Shown: one piece after another, positions 1-7,070 of the stretch
Layout: every line of letters begins with the position of its first letter
Numbering within the stretch: the stretch's first letter is position 1
Notes under the pieces: model-generated
Databases searched by the model: none
What the model was told of the DNA's origin: nothing
The model's input: the letters and a program-made list of their open reading frames with translations, nothing else
NCBI GenBank assembly: GCA_016929305.1
Contig: JAFGJC010000432.1
Coordinates: 1-7,089, forward strand
From: a candidate division CSSED10-310 bacterium
Lineage (GTDB): Bacteria; CSSED10-310; JAFGJC01
DNA: 7,089 nt
Reading direction: 5' to 3'
Position numbers and translations under genes: made by a program

Positions 1-2
1 CT

Positions 3-1010
3 GGATCCGGCGATGTTGAAATACATGAAGTGATTATAGAAGCTGTCAAAGAGGGAAATATTCTGCAGACACTGGTTTTCAGCAGGGAAGTTCTGGATCT
101 GGGAGCTAAACGAATGTTGGAATATCAAACATCCGGCATCCTGAAACTCTACGATTTTTATTTTCAAACCGAAAAATTGATAGGTCAGAATACAGAACTG
201 GCGGCATCATGCCGATTGTCACCCAACACCGCAATCATAACCGGACGCCGATATCTCGCGGTGCAGTCCCAGATTGACAGCTTTCGTATCCGCGTATCGG
301 CAGAATCTTTTGGAAATCGGTTTACTGTTGAATCGTCCATAGACGCGACGTTGTACGAAAGCATCATCGATTATCATCTGCCGGTGAAAGGTAACTGGTA
401 TGTTGCTGCTGCGGCTAACCCGCACAGTCATCACCGTTGGGCTACTAATGAGGAATTCGCGCTTGATCTTATTCAACTGGGGGAAAACGGAATTTTTTAC
501 CGGAATAAAGGCTCTGCACTCAGCGACCATTATTGCTTCGGCAAGGAAATATTCGCTGTGGCGGAAGGTAAAGTTGTTCGTGTCATCGATGATTTTGATG
601 ATAACGAAATGTTATTGCAGCGCGACGATGAAACTGATGACGAATTCGAACAGCGTGCCGCGGATTATCAGACTGAAATACTCAAAAACAACCCCTATCA
701 AGCGGCGGGTAATTATATCGTGATCCGCCATGGCGAGAGCGAATATTCCTTTTATGCGCATCTGAAAAACAGAAGTATTCGAGTGTCCGAAGGGGATGAT
801 GTCAAAGCGAAACAACTGATTGCGCAAATCGGAAACTCAGGTAACAGCACCGGCCCCCATCTCCATTTTCAACTCAGTGAAGGACCGGATTTATTATATT
901 CCAGAGCTCTGCCGATAAAATTTTGCAATGTCGAGAATCTCGTCGGCCGTTCCGATCGTCATCTTCAATCCGGCGATCTCATCATAACCGTGGAGGAGCA
1001 CTCAGATTAA
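3..1010 (+). CDS. M23 family (LytM-type) metallopeptidase, 5' end probably outside window
   Basis: Predicted zinc endopeptidase of the M23/LytM family, which cleaves peptide cross-links in peptidoglycan or similar peptides, normally in the periplasm or at the cell surface. The frame is open to the left edge. The first possible start inside is GTG at 30, but it has no Shine-Dalgarno sequence and the codons before it read as ordinary protein, so I treat the gene as 5'-partial; any signal peptide would lie upstream. Counting from GTG 30 (326 residues), residues 1-115 are a beta-rich region I do not recognise. The catalytic domain covers about 116-300: an H..D pair near H135 and D146 (ligands), H244 in YAHL, and H277/H279 in the GPHLHF motif, all matching the LytM active site. 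The core motifs AxAEGKVV, GNYIVIRHG and IGNSGNSTGPHLHF are in the right order. An acidic stretch at 187-222 is inserted between two core strands. The family call is firm; the exact substrate is unknown. sbcD follows 48 bases downstream on the same strand, with no evident functional link. Confidence 0.88.
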   Translation, partial: GSGDVEIHEVIIEAVKEGNILQTLVFSREVLDLGAKRMLEYQTSGILKLYDFYFQTEKLIGQNTELAASCRLSPNTAIITGRRYLAVQSQIDSFRIRVSAESFGNRFTVESSIDATLYESIIDYHLPVKGNWYVAAAANPHSHHRWATNEEFALDLIQLGENGIFYRNKGSALSDHYCFGKEIFAVAEGKVVRVIDDFDDNEMLLQRDDETDDEFEQRAADYQTEILKNNPYQAAGNYIVIRHGESEYSFYAHLKNRSIRVSEGDDVKAKQLIAQIGNSGNSTGPHLHFQLSEGPDLLYSRALPIKFCNVENLVGRSDRHLQSGDLIITVEEHSD

Positions 1011-1019
1011 CAGCATCCA

Positions 1020-1045
1020 CCGTTTGATGTCATACCGACAAACGG
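1020..1045. repeat. Perfect 7-bp inverted repeat upstream of sbcD
   Basis: CCGTTTG (1020-1026) and CAAACGG (1039-1045) are perfect reverse complements separated by 12 bases. The repeat ends 13 bases before the sbcD start. It could be a hairpin at the end of the peptidase transcript, but no T-tract follows, so it is not a standard intrinsic terminator. It could also be an operator, because it overlaps the weak promoter-like sequence at 1024-1052. A repeat of this size can arise by chance. Confidence 0.35.
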
Positions 1046-1052
1046 CTAGACT
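1024..1052 (+). promoter_or_regulatory. Weak sigma70-like promoter candidate for sbcDC
   Basis: TTGATG (1024-1029) and TAGACT (1047-1052) are each a 4/6 match to the sigma70 consensus, with a 17-base spacer. Transcription would start about at 1059, the A of the sbcD start codon, giving a leaderless or nearly leaderless message. This fits the lack of a Shine-Dalgarno sequence before sbcD, but both hexamers are weak. Read-through from the peptidase gene is an equally good explanation. Confidence 0.2.
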
Positions 1053-1058
1053 GTCCTT

Positions 1059-2318
1059 ATGCTGACCTTTATACATACCTCCGACTGGCATATCGGGCGA
1101 AAACTCGGCCATATCGAACGGTATCAAGATCACGAAGTCTTTCTTGACTGGCTGCTCAAACAAATGGAAGCGTCATCCCCGGATGCCCTGCTCGTTTCGG
1201 GCGATATTTTTGATTCATCCAATCCACCCATTCCTGCAATGCGAATGTTTATCGAGTTTGTGGTCAAAGCTGCTACGCTGTGTCCCAACATAATCCTGAC
1301 AGCGGGCAATCATGATTCTCCGGGCCGCCTGGATACCTTACGCCCTGTATTCGATATTCTTGGAGTTCACGTGGTGGGCTCGGTCTCCGATCCCCCCTCC
1401 CGGATGCTCTTGCCTTTGACCAAAAAATCAGGGGAAACAATCGGTCATGTCCTGGCGATGCCCTATATCAGACCGATGGATTTGCCACCGCCCAATCCGG
1501 GTGAAGATGTCAGGAACACCACTCTGCACATGATATCGGCATTTCAACAACGCTATATCGAACCGTTTACCGGTCCGGGAAAAGAAACATTGAATGATTT
1601 ACCTTTGATCATCATGGGTCATCTGTTTATCTCCGGTGGAGACACGACAGATGAGAGTGAGCGACCGATCCAACTGGAAGCCGGTTCAATCGTGGGGCTT
1701 CCTGCCTCGATTTTTCCACCCCACGCCGATTATATAGCGCTGGGACACTTACATAGACCCCAGATGATAAAAGGGACTGTCCCCATTGCCTATTGCGGTT
1801 CGCCCTTTCCTTTGACCTTTAGCGAAGCGAACTATACGCATCGAATATTGAAGGTCACTCTTGATGATTCTTCGTCTCGTCCCGCTATCGAATCCGTTCC
1901 CGTACCCCGGAACACAGAACTTTACAACATCACAGGTGATATGAATACCGTATGCAACCTGTTAAATCGAATGACGAAATCTCATCCTCCCGCTTCATCC
2001 TCAAAAGCATACGCTCGTGTAACTGTTTCGCTTGAAAAACCTGTTTCCAATTTAAAGGAACAGATTATCGAACTGACCGAAGGCAGCAACCTCATTATCC
2101 TTTCTGTCCGGCGATCAGAAAATGCTGCCGATTCGTTGGCACAGATGTCCGATTCATATGTCCGGTTGGATGAGTTAACTCCGGAACAGGTTTTTATCAC
2201 GAAATACCGCGAAACATATAATTCCGAACCGGCGCTTCAACTTGTCCAGGCCTTTCGGGAGCTTCTCGGCGAGGTGTTGATTGAAATGGATTCGCCGAAT
2301 CAGCGGGATGAAACGTGA
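1059..2318 (+). CDS. sbcD: Exonuclease subunit SbcD (Mre11-like nuclease)
   Basis: Nuclease subunit of the SbcCD complex, a manganese-dependent double-strand exonuclease and single-strand endonuclease that opens hairpins and trims blocked DNA ends in the cytoplasm. All calcineurin-type phosphoesterase motifs are present: D9-W-H11, GD49 followed by FD52, GNH85D86, GH188 and GH230LH232. These are the two-metal ligands and the catalytic histidine of Mre11/SbcD. A smaller C-terminal capping region (about 265-400) follows, and a DELTPEQVF segment near 371-379 looks like the end of that domain. The length of 419 aa is close to E. coli SbcD (400 aa). ATG 1059 is chosen because the conserved FIHTSDWHIG block begins four residues in; no Shine-Dalgarno sequence is visible before it. 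The stop codon overlaps the sbcC start by four bases, so the two are surely cotranscribed and probably translationally coupled. Confidence 0.96.
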   Translation: MLTFIHTSDWHIGRKLGHIERYQDHEVFLDWLLKQMEASSPDALLVSGDIFDSSNPPIPAMRMFIEFVVKAATLCPNIILTAGNHDSPGRLDTLRPVFDILGVHVVGSVSDPPSRMLLPLTKKSGETIGHVLAMPYIRPMDLPPPNPGEDVRNTTLHMISAFQQRYIEPFTGPGKETLNDLPLIIMGHLFISGGDTTDESERPIQLEAGSIVGLPASIFPPHADYIALGHLHRPQMIKGTVPIAYCGSPFPLTFSEANYTHRILKVTLDDSSSRPAIESVPVPRNTELYNITGDMNTVCNLLNRMTKSHPPASSSKAYARVTVSLEKPVSNLKEQIIELTEGSNLIILSVRRSENAADSLAQMSDSYVRLDELTPEQVFITKYRETYNSEPALQLVQAFRELLGEVLIEMDSPNQRDET

Positions 2319-5300
2319 AGATAGTTAAAATAATCGGCCGGAACATTCGCAGTTTATACCATGCATTTTCAATATCCTTAGTTGATCCGCCGATAAAAAA
2401 TGCCGGGTTGTTCGCCATCGTCGGTCCGACGGGATCCGGAAAAAGTTCCATTCTTGATGCGCTTTGTCTGGCGATGTATGGCGAATCACCCCGAACCGAA
2501 AATGAGAAACAGCGCTTTACCATCGATGATCTGGCAAACAAGGACCCGAGGACGGCGATGAGTCGAGGTGCTACGGATAGTCAGGCGGAAGTGGTTTTTG
2601 AGTCAGGAGGAAAACAATACTGCGCTCACTGGTCCGTGCATCGCTCCAGAAGAAAACGAACCGGCAAACTTCAGTCGCCTCGCCGAAGCCTGACCGATCT
2701 TGCTGAAAACAAAGTCATCGCCTCGGGAATCCAGGAAACCGAAGCGGCCGTAACCGCTATCACCGGTCTGTCTTTTGATCAGTTCCGGAGATCCGTGTTG
2801 CTGGCTCAGGGCGAGTTTGAAGCTTTTCTCAAATCACCCGAGGATGACCGTTCACTCTTGCTGGAATCCATAACCGGATTGACTATTTACGGGGAGCTCT
2901 CGATAAAAGCTCATGAAAAAGCAAAACACTTCAAACAGGCCATGGAATTAATCAAAGCCAGACAGGAAAGCGTCGAAATACCGTCTCAAGATGACATGTG
3001 TCACCTCAATGATGCCATACACGAAACAAAAAACGCATTGCATGAAACTGAAAACAGCTTGGATAATATCAAACGTCAGTTGACCTGGTATGATCGGCGG
3101 AATGATCTTCAAAAATATCTTGCACAAGCTGAAAACGATGTGATTATCGCCCGGAATCACCATGAACGTTCTGCGGAAGACCGCAAAATCCTGGAAAAAC
3201 TTAAGATTATCTTCACATTGCGAACTGAAATACGTAAATGGCAGGAATTGAACCGTACTCTGCACAATAACACGGAAGCCTGCCAAATTCTGGCAAAAAA
3301 AGTCGAAGAAGCCAATGAGCAGCTAAGAACGGTCGCCGATCAAATCCTCGCAACAGAGAAAACCAGAACAGATTTAGCCGCATACGAAAAAGAACTGAAA
3401 CCATCTCTTGAGAAAGCATTGAAACTGGATGCCCGGATTGAAGATGTGCAGAACGATTTAACAAAAACCCGCCAACAATTGGCGGAACTCTTATCGGTCC
3501 GTGAAAAACATAAGCAATCCCTGGACGAAGCCGGCAGGATTCAGCAGGAACATGAGACAGCTTTGAACAGAGTTTCAGAATGGCTGGCGGAAAACAGCTC
3601 CTTGAAAGTTATTGCAGATCAATGGCGCTATTACAAAGAAAAAATACATGAAATCCGGAACGTCAAGACACAAAATGATATCAAACGGCATGATATTGAT
3701 ACCATACAGGTTGAGTTGGATGCATACCACAGACACCTGTCTACGGTAACATCCAGAAAAAACCGTTTAACGCAAAGACGGGATCGAACAACGTCGATCA
3801 TCCAAACACTTCAGATGCAGTTATCTCAATATCAGGAAGTAATGAGCCGGGATCTGCGGAAATCAGCTATTCATACACTAACATCAATCTCATCAACAAC
3901 ACATCTGATAGCAGAAAAAGAACGGCAACTCGAAAAAAAATCGGCATTCACTGACCGTGTTCATTCCCTTGTTGAAAAACTCATGGAAAAACAAGGGGCT
4001 TTATCCCGGTTAGAACGCTTGACCAGAAATCTTTCCCAAATAATGGATCATCTCTTGGCTGATGCAACAGCCATTGTTGAAAACTATCAAAAACACCATT
4101 CTGCAGAATGGCTTCGTTCTGGATTGATAGACGGGGAACCTTGTCCGGTATGTGGTTCTCAAGATCACCCTTTGAAAAATATACCCATACCAGATCTTAA
4201 GGACAATGTGCCGTCTGGTGAACAGATCAAAAGATTGAATAGCCTTACTGAGCAGCTTCGCCGGGAAACAACATCCATTCAAACTCGAAACGCCACCCTG
4301 AAGGAACGGATAACTCAAACAAATCGTCAGAAGGGAATTATCGAAGCTGACATGGAACAGCTTGAAGCTGATACAGATGACTTGATTGATCGGCTTGCGG
4401 GGCTTTATTCACAGCTTACCGTTGCGAATATCCCTGAACTGAAGCCGGTAACCAGGCTGGAATTGGCTGACAGTCATTCCAGAAGATCCCTACTGGAATC
4501 CTATTCCCGAACTTATCATAATCTTGAAGAAAACCTGACCAATTGTGAGAAGGATTTGGATCGATCGAAAATGTTGAAACAGCGGCTGTCTGAAATGTGC
4601 TACGACCTGCAGAAGAAGTGGGAAACCGCTCAACTGGAAATTCAAGTTAAACAGGAAAAACTCGACTCGGCCAAAGAGGAATGGAAACGTTTGGAGACAA
4701 AGCTTTTTTCGCTTTATGAGGACATTGCTGAAGGTTTTCAGGCATGGTATCCGACGTGGAAAACTGATCTTCAGATTGATCCTGAGAATTTTAACCAAAC
4801 GCTGGAACAAAAAGCGCAGCATGTTTTCGATAACCGTAATCGGCGGGAGAAATTGATACAAAATCTTTCTGAAGCTCGAGCGGAATCGGAAAGAAAAAGC
4901 ACTCGGCTGCAGACTATAGAGGATAAACGAACGGAGCTGTTAAATGAGATTGGTCATCTTGAAACATATCAAGATGATCTGGCCAGCGCTCGATCGGAAC
5001 TGTTTCCAGATGAATCCGCGGGAACGGTTCAGCGGAAACTTGCTGACGAAATATCGATGAATCAGCAAACGCTTAAAACGTTGACATCGAAACGGGAACG
5101 GTTGCTCGACGAGCAAAAAGAAGCCGAAAAGCTATTTGCTTTGAAGGAATCCGAACGGAAAACTAAACTCATGGAATCCACTGATGTGTCCGGCACTATT
5201 GAATCGGCTCTGGAAGCAACGGGAGTGAGCTTAGCGGAAGCTTTGGAATGGTTGAACCGTGGAGAAGCGGATTTACGTGAAAGAGAAGAGCGGATTGCAC

Positions 5301-6115
5301 AAATAGAAAAAAAATACAAAGAATCTGAAATTCAATGGGAACAGAGACTGGCGGATCTAAAGTCATATGAAAGTGGAACGGATCACCCGGAATTGACCCA
5401 GGAAGAATTGCTCGATTCGCTGGGAAAATATCGGATCCGGAAAGAGGAATGCCAAACAACGATAACACGGTTATCAGCAGAAAAACACCTCATTGAAAAC
5501 CGATTGGCAAAATCGATTTCTCTGAAGAAAGAACTGGACGAAACCTCTTCAGCCGCTGACATCTGGTTTCAGATGGATGAATTGATCGGTCACCATTCGG
5601 GTTTAGCATTTCGAAAATATGCGCAAGGGCTGACTCTGGATCGACTGCTTTCGCTGTGCAACCGCCATCTAAATAATCTGGCACCTCGATATCGAGTGAT
5701 TCGACCTGATGCAACCGCTATGGGACTGGTGATTATCGACAGGGATCAGGCCTCGGAAATACGGCCGGTCTCGTCATTATCTGGAGGGGAATCATTTTTA
5801 GTTTCATTGGCGCTTGCTTTGGCATTGTCATCTTTATCGAGTCACAACAGGAAAATCGATACACTCTTTATTGACGAGGGATTCGGGTCGCTTGATCCTG
5901 AAACATTGGACGATGCGCTGGCAACACTGGAAGCGCTGCAATCTGAGGGGAAAATCGTTGGGATAATTTCGCATATTCCGTCTGTTCAGGAGCGTATACG
6001 CTGCCAGATAAAAGTGATTCCGGTGGGCGGAGGAAGAAGTATCATTCGGGAAACGGCTCCAGATGAACCACTACATCGACGATATCGGGACCGAAATCCA
6101 GAAGCCGTTCTTTGA
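2315..6115 (+). CDS. sbcC: Exonuclease subunit SbcC (Rad50-like SMC-type ATPase)
   Basis: ATPase and DNA-tethering subunit of SbcCD; ATP binding clamps two SbcC heads on DNA and controls SbcD cleavage. In order: N-terminal ATPase half with Walker A GPTGSGKSS (residues 37-45) and Q-loop Q165 in LLAQGEF; a long charged coiled-coil arm (about 195-600); the zinc hook CPVC (C610, C613) in a typical GEPCPVCGSQDHP setting; the returning arm (about 625-1075); and the C-terminal ATPase half with signature LSGGES (1155-1160), Walker B TLFIDE (1183-1188), D-loop SLD (1192-1194) and switch histidine H1220. The zinc hook separates it from SMC, RecN and MukB proteins. At 1266 aa it is longer than E. coli SbcC (1048 aa), mostly in the arms. 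The GTG start at 2315 lies in a GTGA overlap with the sbcD stop, and the following MKIVKIIGRNIRSL matches the usual first strand of the family. The last 24 codons overlap the convergent transporter gene and look non-conserved. Confidence 0.96.
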   Translation: MKIVKIIGRNIRSLYHAFSISLVDPPIKNAGLFAIVGPTGSGKSSILDALCLAMYGESPRTENEKQRFTIDDLANKDPRTAMSRGATDSQAEVVFESGGKQYCAHWSVHRSRRKRTGKLQSPRRSLTDLAENKVIASGIQETEAAVTAITGLSFDQFRRSVLLAQGEFEAFLKSPEDDRSLLLESITGLTIYGELSIKAHEKAKHFKQAMELIKARQESVEIPSQDDMCHLNDAIHETKNALHETENSLDNIKRQLTWYDRRNDLQKYLAQAENDVIIARNHHERSAEDRKILEKLKIIFTLRTEIRKWQELNRTLHNNTEACQILAKKVEEANEQLRTVADQILATEKTRTDLAAYEKELKPSLEKALKLDARIEDVQNDLTKTRQQLAELLSVREKHKQSLDEAGRIQQEHETALNRVSEWLAENSSLKVIADQWRYYKEKIHEIRNVKTQNDIKRHDIDTIQVELDAYHRHLSTVTSRKNRLTQRRDRTTSIIQTLQMQLSQYQEVMSRDLRKSAIHTLTSISSTTHLIAEKERQLEKKSAFTDRVHSLVEKLMEKQGALSRLERLTRNLSQIMDHLLADATAIVENYQKHHSAEWLRSGLIDGEPCPVCGSQDHPLKNIPIPDLKDNVPSGEQIKRLNSLTEQLRRETTSIQTRNATLKERITQTNRQKGIIEADMEQLEADTDDLIDRLAGLYSQLTVANIPELKPVTRLELADSHSRRSLLESYSRTYHNLEENLTNCEKDLDRSKMLKQRLSEMCYDLQKKWETAQLEIQVKQEKLDSAKEEWKRLETKLFSLYEDIAEGFQAWYPTWKTDLQIDPENFNQTLEQKAQHVFDNRNRREKLIQNLSEARAESERKSTRLQTIEDKRTELLNEIGHLETYQDDLASARSELFPDESAGTVQRKLADEISMNQQTLKTLTSKRERLLDEQKEAEKLFALKESERKTKLMESTDVSGTIESALEATGVSLAEALEWLNRGEADLREREERIAQIEKKYKESEIQWEQRLADLKSYESGTDHPELTQEELLDSLGKYRIRKEECQTTITRLSAEKHLIENRLAKSISLKKELDETSSAADIWFQMDELIGHHSGLAFRKYAQGLTLDRLLSLCNRHLNNLAPRYRVIRPDATAMGLVIIDRDQASEIRPVSSLSGGESFLVSLALALALSSLSSHNRKIDTLFIDEGFGSLDPETLDDALATLEALQSEGKIVGIISHIPSVQERIRCQIKVIPVGGGRSIIRETAPDEPLHRRYRDRNPEAVL
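6042..6115. other. 74-bp tail-to-tail overlap of sbcC and the CDF transporter gene
   Basis: Both strands code here: the last 23 sense codons and stop of sbcC on plus, and about the last 24 codons plus stop of the transporter on minus. The minus-strand product in this stretch is the conserved end of the transporter, with ligands H296 (codon 6063-6065) and E298 (6057-6059). The plus-strand product is the variable tail of SbcC. First codon positions face each other, and the third position of each gene faces the second position of the other, so synonymous change in one gene usually alters the other protein. Confidence 0.85.
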
Positions 6116-6950
6116 CCCGTTCGGAAATATTGTGCCCTGCTTTAACCGAGAGCGTACCATCGACTTCGATATGCAGATCAACAGCAAGACTTGAGCTACT
6201 GATATAACGTGATCTGATCTTGTGGACGGATTGTACACCCTCCGTCTCCATGGCTATCGTTTCAATTTTATCTATAACCTCAGCGGGCGCTCCTGAATCG
6301 ATGAGTTTGTTGAATGAAGGTGTGATGATTTTATATGCGGCCTGGAAGATAAACAAAGCAACAATGACAGCGCCAATATGATCGATGAAAGACCATTCCG
6401 GAAGAATAACCGCTGCGGAAACAGCAATGACCGCCGGAATGGAACTAAGTGCATCCGACCGATGGTGCCAGGCATTCGCAATGGTGGACATGGATTTCAC
6501 ACGGCGTCCGATTTTTACTGTCCATTGATAAAGTATTTCTTTGGTAACCAGTGATGTAAAAGCCGCCCAGAAAGCGATAAAACTTGGCGGTGTCGTATGC
6601 CGTTCCGGAATTGTTATCACTGCATTTGCAATAATACCCAGACCGACGAAGGCCAATACGACACCTATCGTCAGTGTAATCAATGTTTCCAAACGATTAT
6701 GTCCATGAGGATGACATTGATCCGGTGGTTTAGACCAGAAATGGACGCCAACAATGATTGTCAGGTCCGTCAACAGATCCGACAAGCCATGAAATGCATC
6801 GGCAACCACCGCCTGACTGCCACCGATAATTCCGCCAATAAACTTAAATAGTGTCAACAGTAAATTGACGATCAATCCAATGAATGCCGTTTTGAAAACG
6901 GCGTGTTTAACATCTTTCTTATCTTTAGTTAAAACGTCGGATATCATCAC
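6042..6950 (-). CDS. Cation diffusion facilitator (CDF) efflux transporter, zinc-type
   Basis: Inner-membrane proton/metal antiporter that exports divalent cations, most likely Zn2+. The 302 aa contain six predicted membrane segments (about 17-40, 44-70, 88-112, 122-142, 168-185, 190-207) and a cytoplasmic ferredoxin-like domain (about 210-302). Aligned by eye with E. coli YiiP, the transport site is H54xxxD58 on TM2 and H162xxxD166 on TM5, the second site is D77, H80 and H84 in the TM2-TM3 loop, and the cytoplasmic site is H243, H260, H273, H296 and E298. YiiP has DxxxD on TM2; the HD-HD set found here is that of ZitB and eukaryotic ZnT proteins and is linked to zinc preference. Two starts are possible, GTG 6950 or the next codon ATG 6947; neither has a clear Shine-Dalgarno sequence. 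The 3' end overlaps sbcC. Family call is firm; metal specificity is inferred. Alternative substrates are Fe2+, Cd2+, Co2+ or Mn2+. Confidence 0.94.
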   Translation of the reverse strand: MMISDVLTKDKKDVKHAVFKTAFIGLIVNLLLTLFKFIGGIIGGSQAVVADAFHGLSDLLTDLTIIVGVHFWSKPPDQCHPHGHNRLETLITLTIGVVLAFVGLGIIANAVITIPERHTTPPSFIAFWAAFTSLVTKEILYQWTVKIGRRVKSMSTIANAWHHRSDALSSIPAVIAVSAAVILPEWSFIDHIGAVIVALFIFQAAYKIITPSFNKLIDSGAPAEVIDKIETIAMETEGVQSVHKIRSRYISSSSLAVDLHIEVDGTLSVKAGHNISERVKERLLDFGPDIVDVVVHLEPFPE

Positions 6951-6957
6951 TCAACAG

Positions 6958-6984
6958 TTAATATGCTTGAAAATACTTTGTCAA
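6958..6984 (-). promoter_or_regulatory. Promoter candidate for the CDF transporter gene
   Basis: On the minus strand a perfect TTGACA (6984-6979) is followed after 15 bases by TATTAA (6963-6958, 4/6 match to TATAAT). The spacer is shorter than the usual 16-18 bases. The predicted transcription start falls at or just before the GTG start at 6950, so the message would have almost no leader, consistent with the absent Shine-Dalgarno sequence. Confidence 0.4.
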
Positions 6985-6988
6985 CTCA

Positions 6989-7016
6989 TGATGTTGGAAT
7001 TGAATCTCCAGCATTA
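6989..7016. repeat. Imperfect inverted repeat in divergent intergenic region (possible operator)
   Basis: TGATGTTGGA (6989-6998) and TCCAGCATTA (7007-7016) are reverse complements at 8 of 10 positions, separated by 8 bases. It lies upstream of the minus-strand promoter candidate and between it and the plus-strand one, where a shared regulator could bind. As plus-strand RNA the two mismatches become G-U pairs, but no known transcript crosses it in that direction. No match to a known metal-regulator operator is claimed. Confidence 0.3.
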
Positions 7017-7032
7017 ATCCCTACTTTTTCTA

Positions 7033-7062
7033 TTGACTTAATGCACTTTATCTTGTTATAAG
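7033..7062 (+). promoter_or_regulatory. Sigma70-like promoter reading right, out of the window
   Basis: TTGACT (7033-7038) and TATAAG (7057-7062) each match the sigma70 consensus at 5 of 6 positions, with an 18-base spacer in AT-rich sequence. It is the best promoter-like sequence in the window. It would drive a gene to the right, divergent from the CDF transporter, with transcription starting near 7069. Confidence 0.5.
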
Positions 7063-7070
7063 TTAAACAG

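Noticed and set aside
219..530. Minus-strand open frame of 103 codons inside the M23 gene
   Set aside because: It is antisense to a gene with clear catalytic motifs, has no start signal, and its translation shows no recognisable domain.
400..723. Plus-strand open frame of 107 codons inside the M23 gene
   Set aside because: It lies in another frame across the conserved catalytic core, and its product shows no domain.
2197..2541. Minus-strand open frame of 114 codons across the sbcD/sbcC junction
   Set aside because: It is antisense to the end of sbcD and the Walker A region of sbcC, both strongly constrained, and its product resembles nothing known.
4490..4861. Minus-strand open frame of 123 codons in the sbcC arm
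   Set aside because: Its Leu/Phe-rich product is what the reverse complement of a Lys/Glu-rich coiled coil gives, so it is a composition shadow.
2315..6115. SMC, MukB or RecN identity for the large ATPase
   Set aside because: The central CPVC zinc hook and the sbcD gene overlapping its start are specific to SbcC/Rad50; SMC and MukB have hinge domains instead.
6042..6130. Bidirectional terminator between sbcC and the CDF gene
   Set aside because: I found no GC-rich hairpin with flanking T and A tracts here, and the two genes overlap.
6597..6851. Plus-strand open frame of 84 codons opposite the CDF gene
   Set aside because: It is antisense to the membrane segments of a well-supported transporter, and its Cys/Gln-rich product has no family signature.
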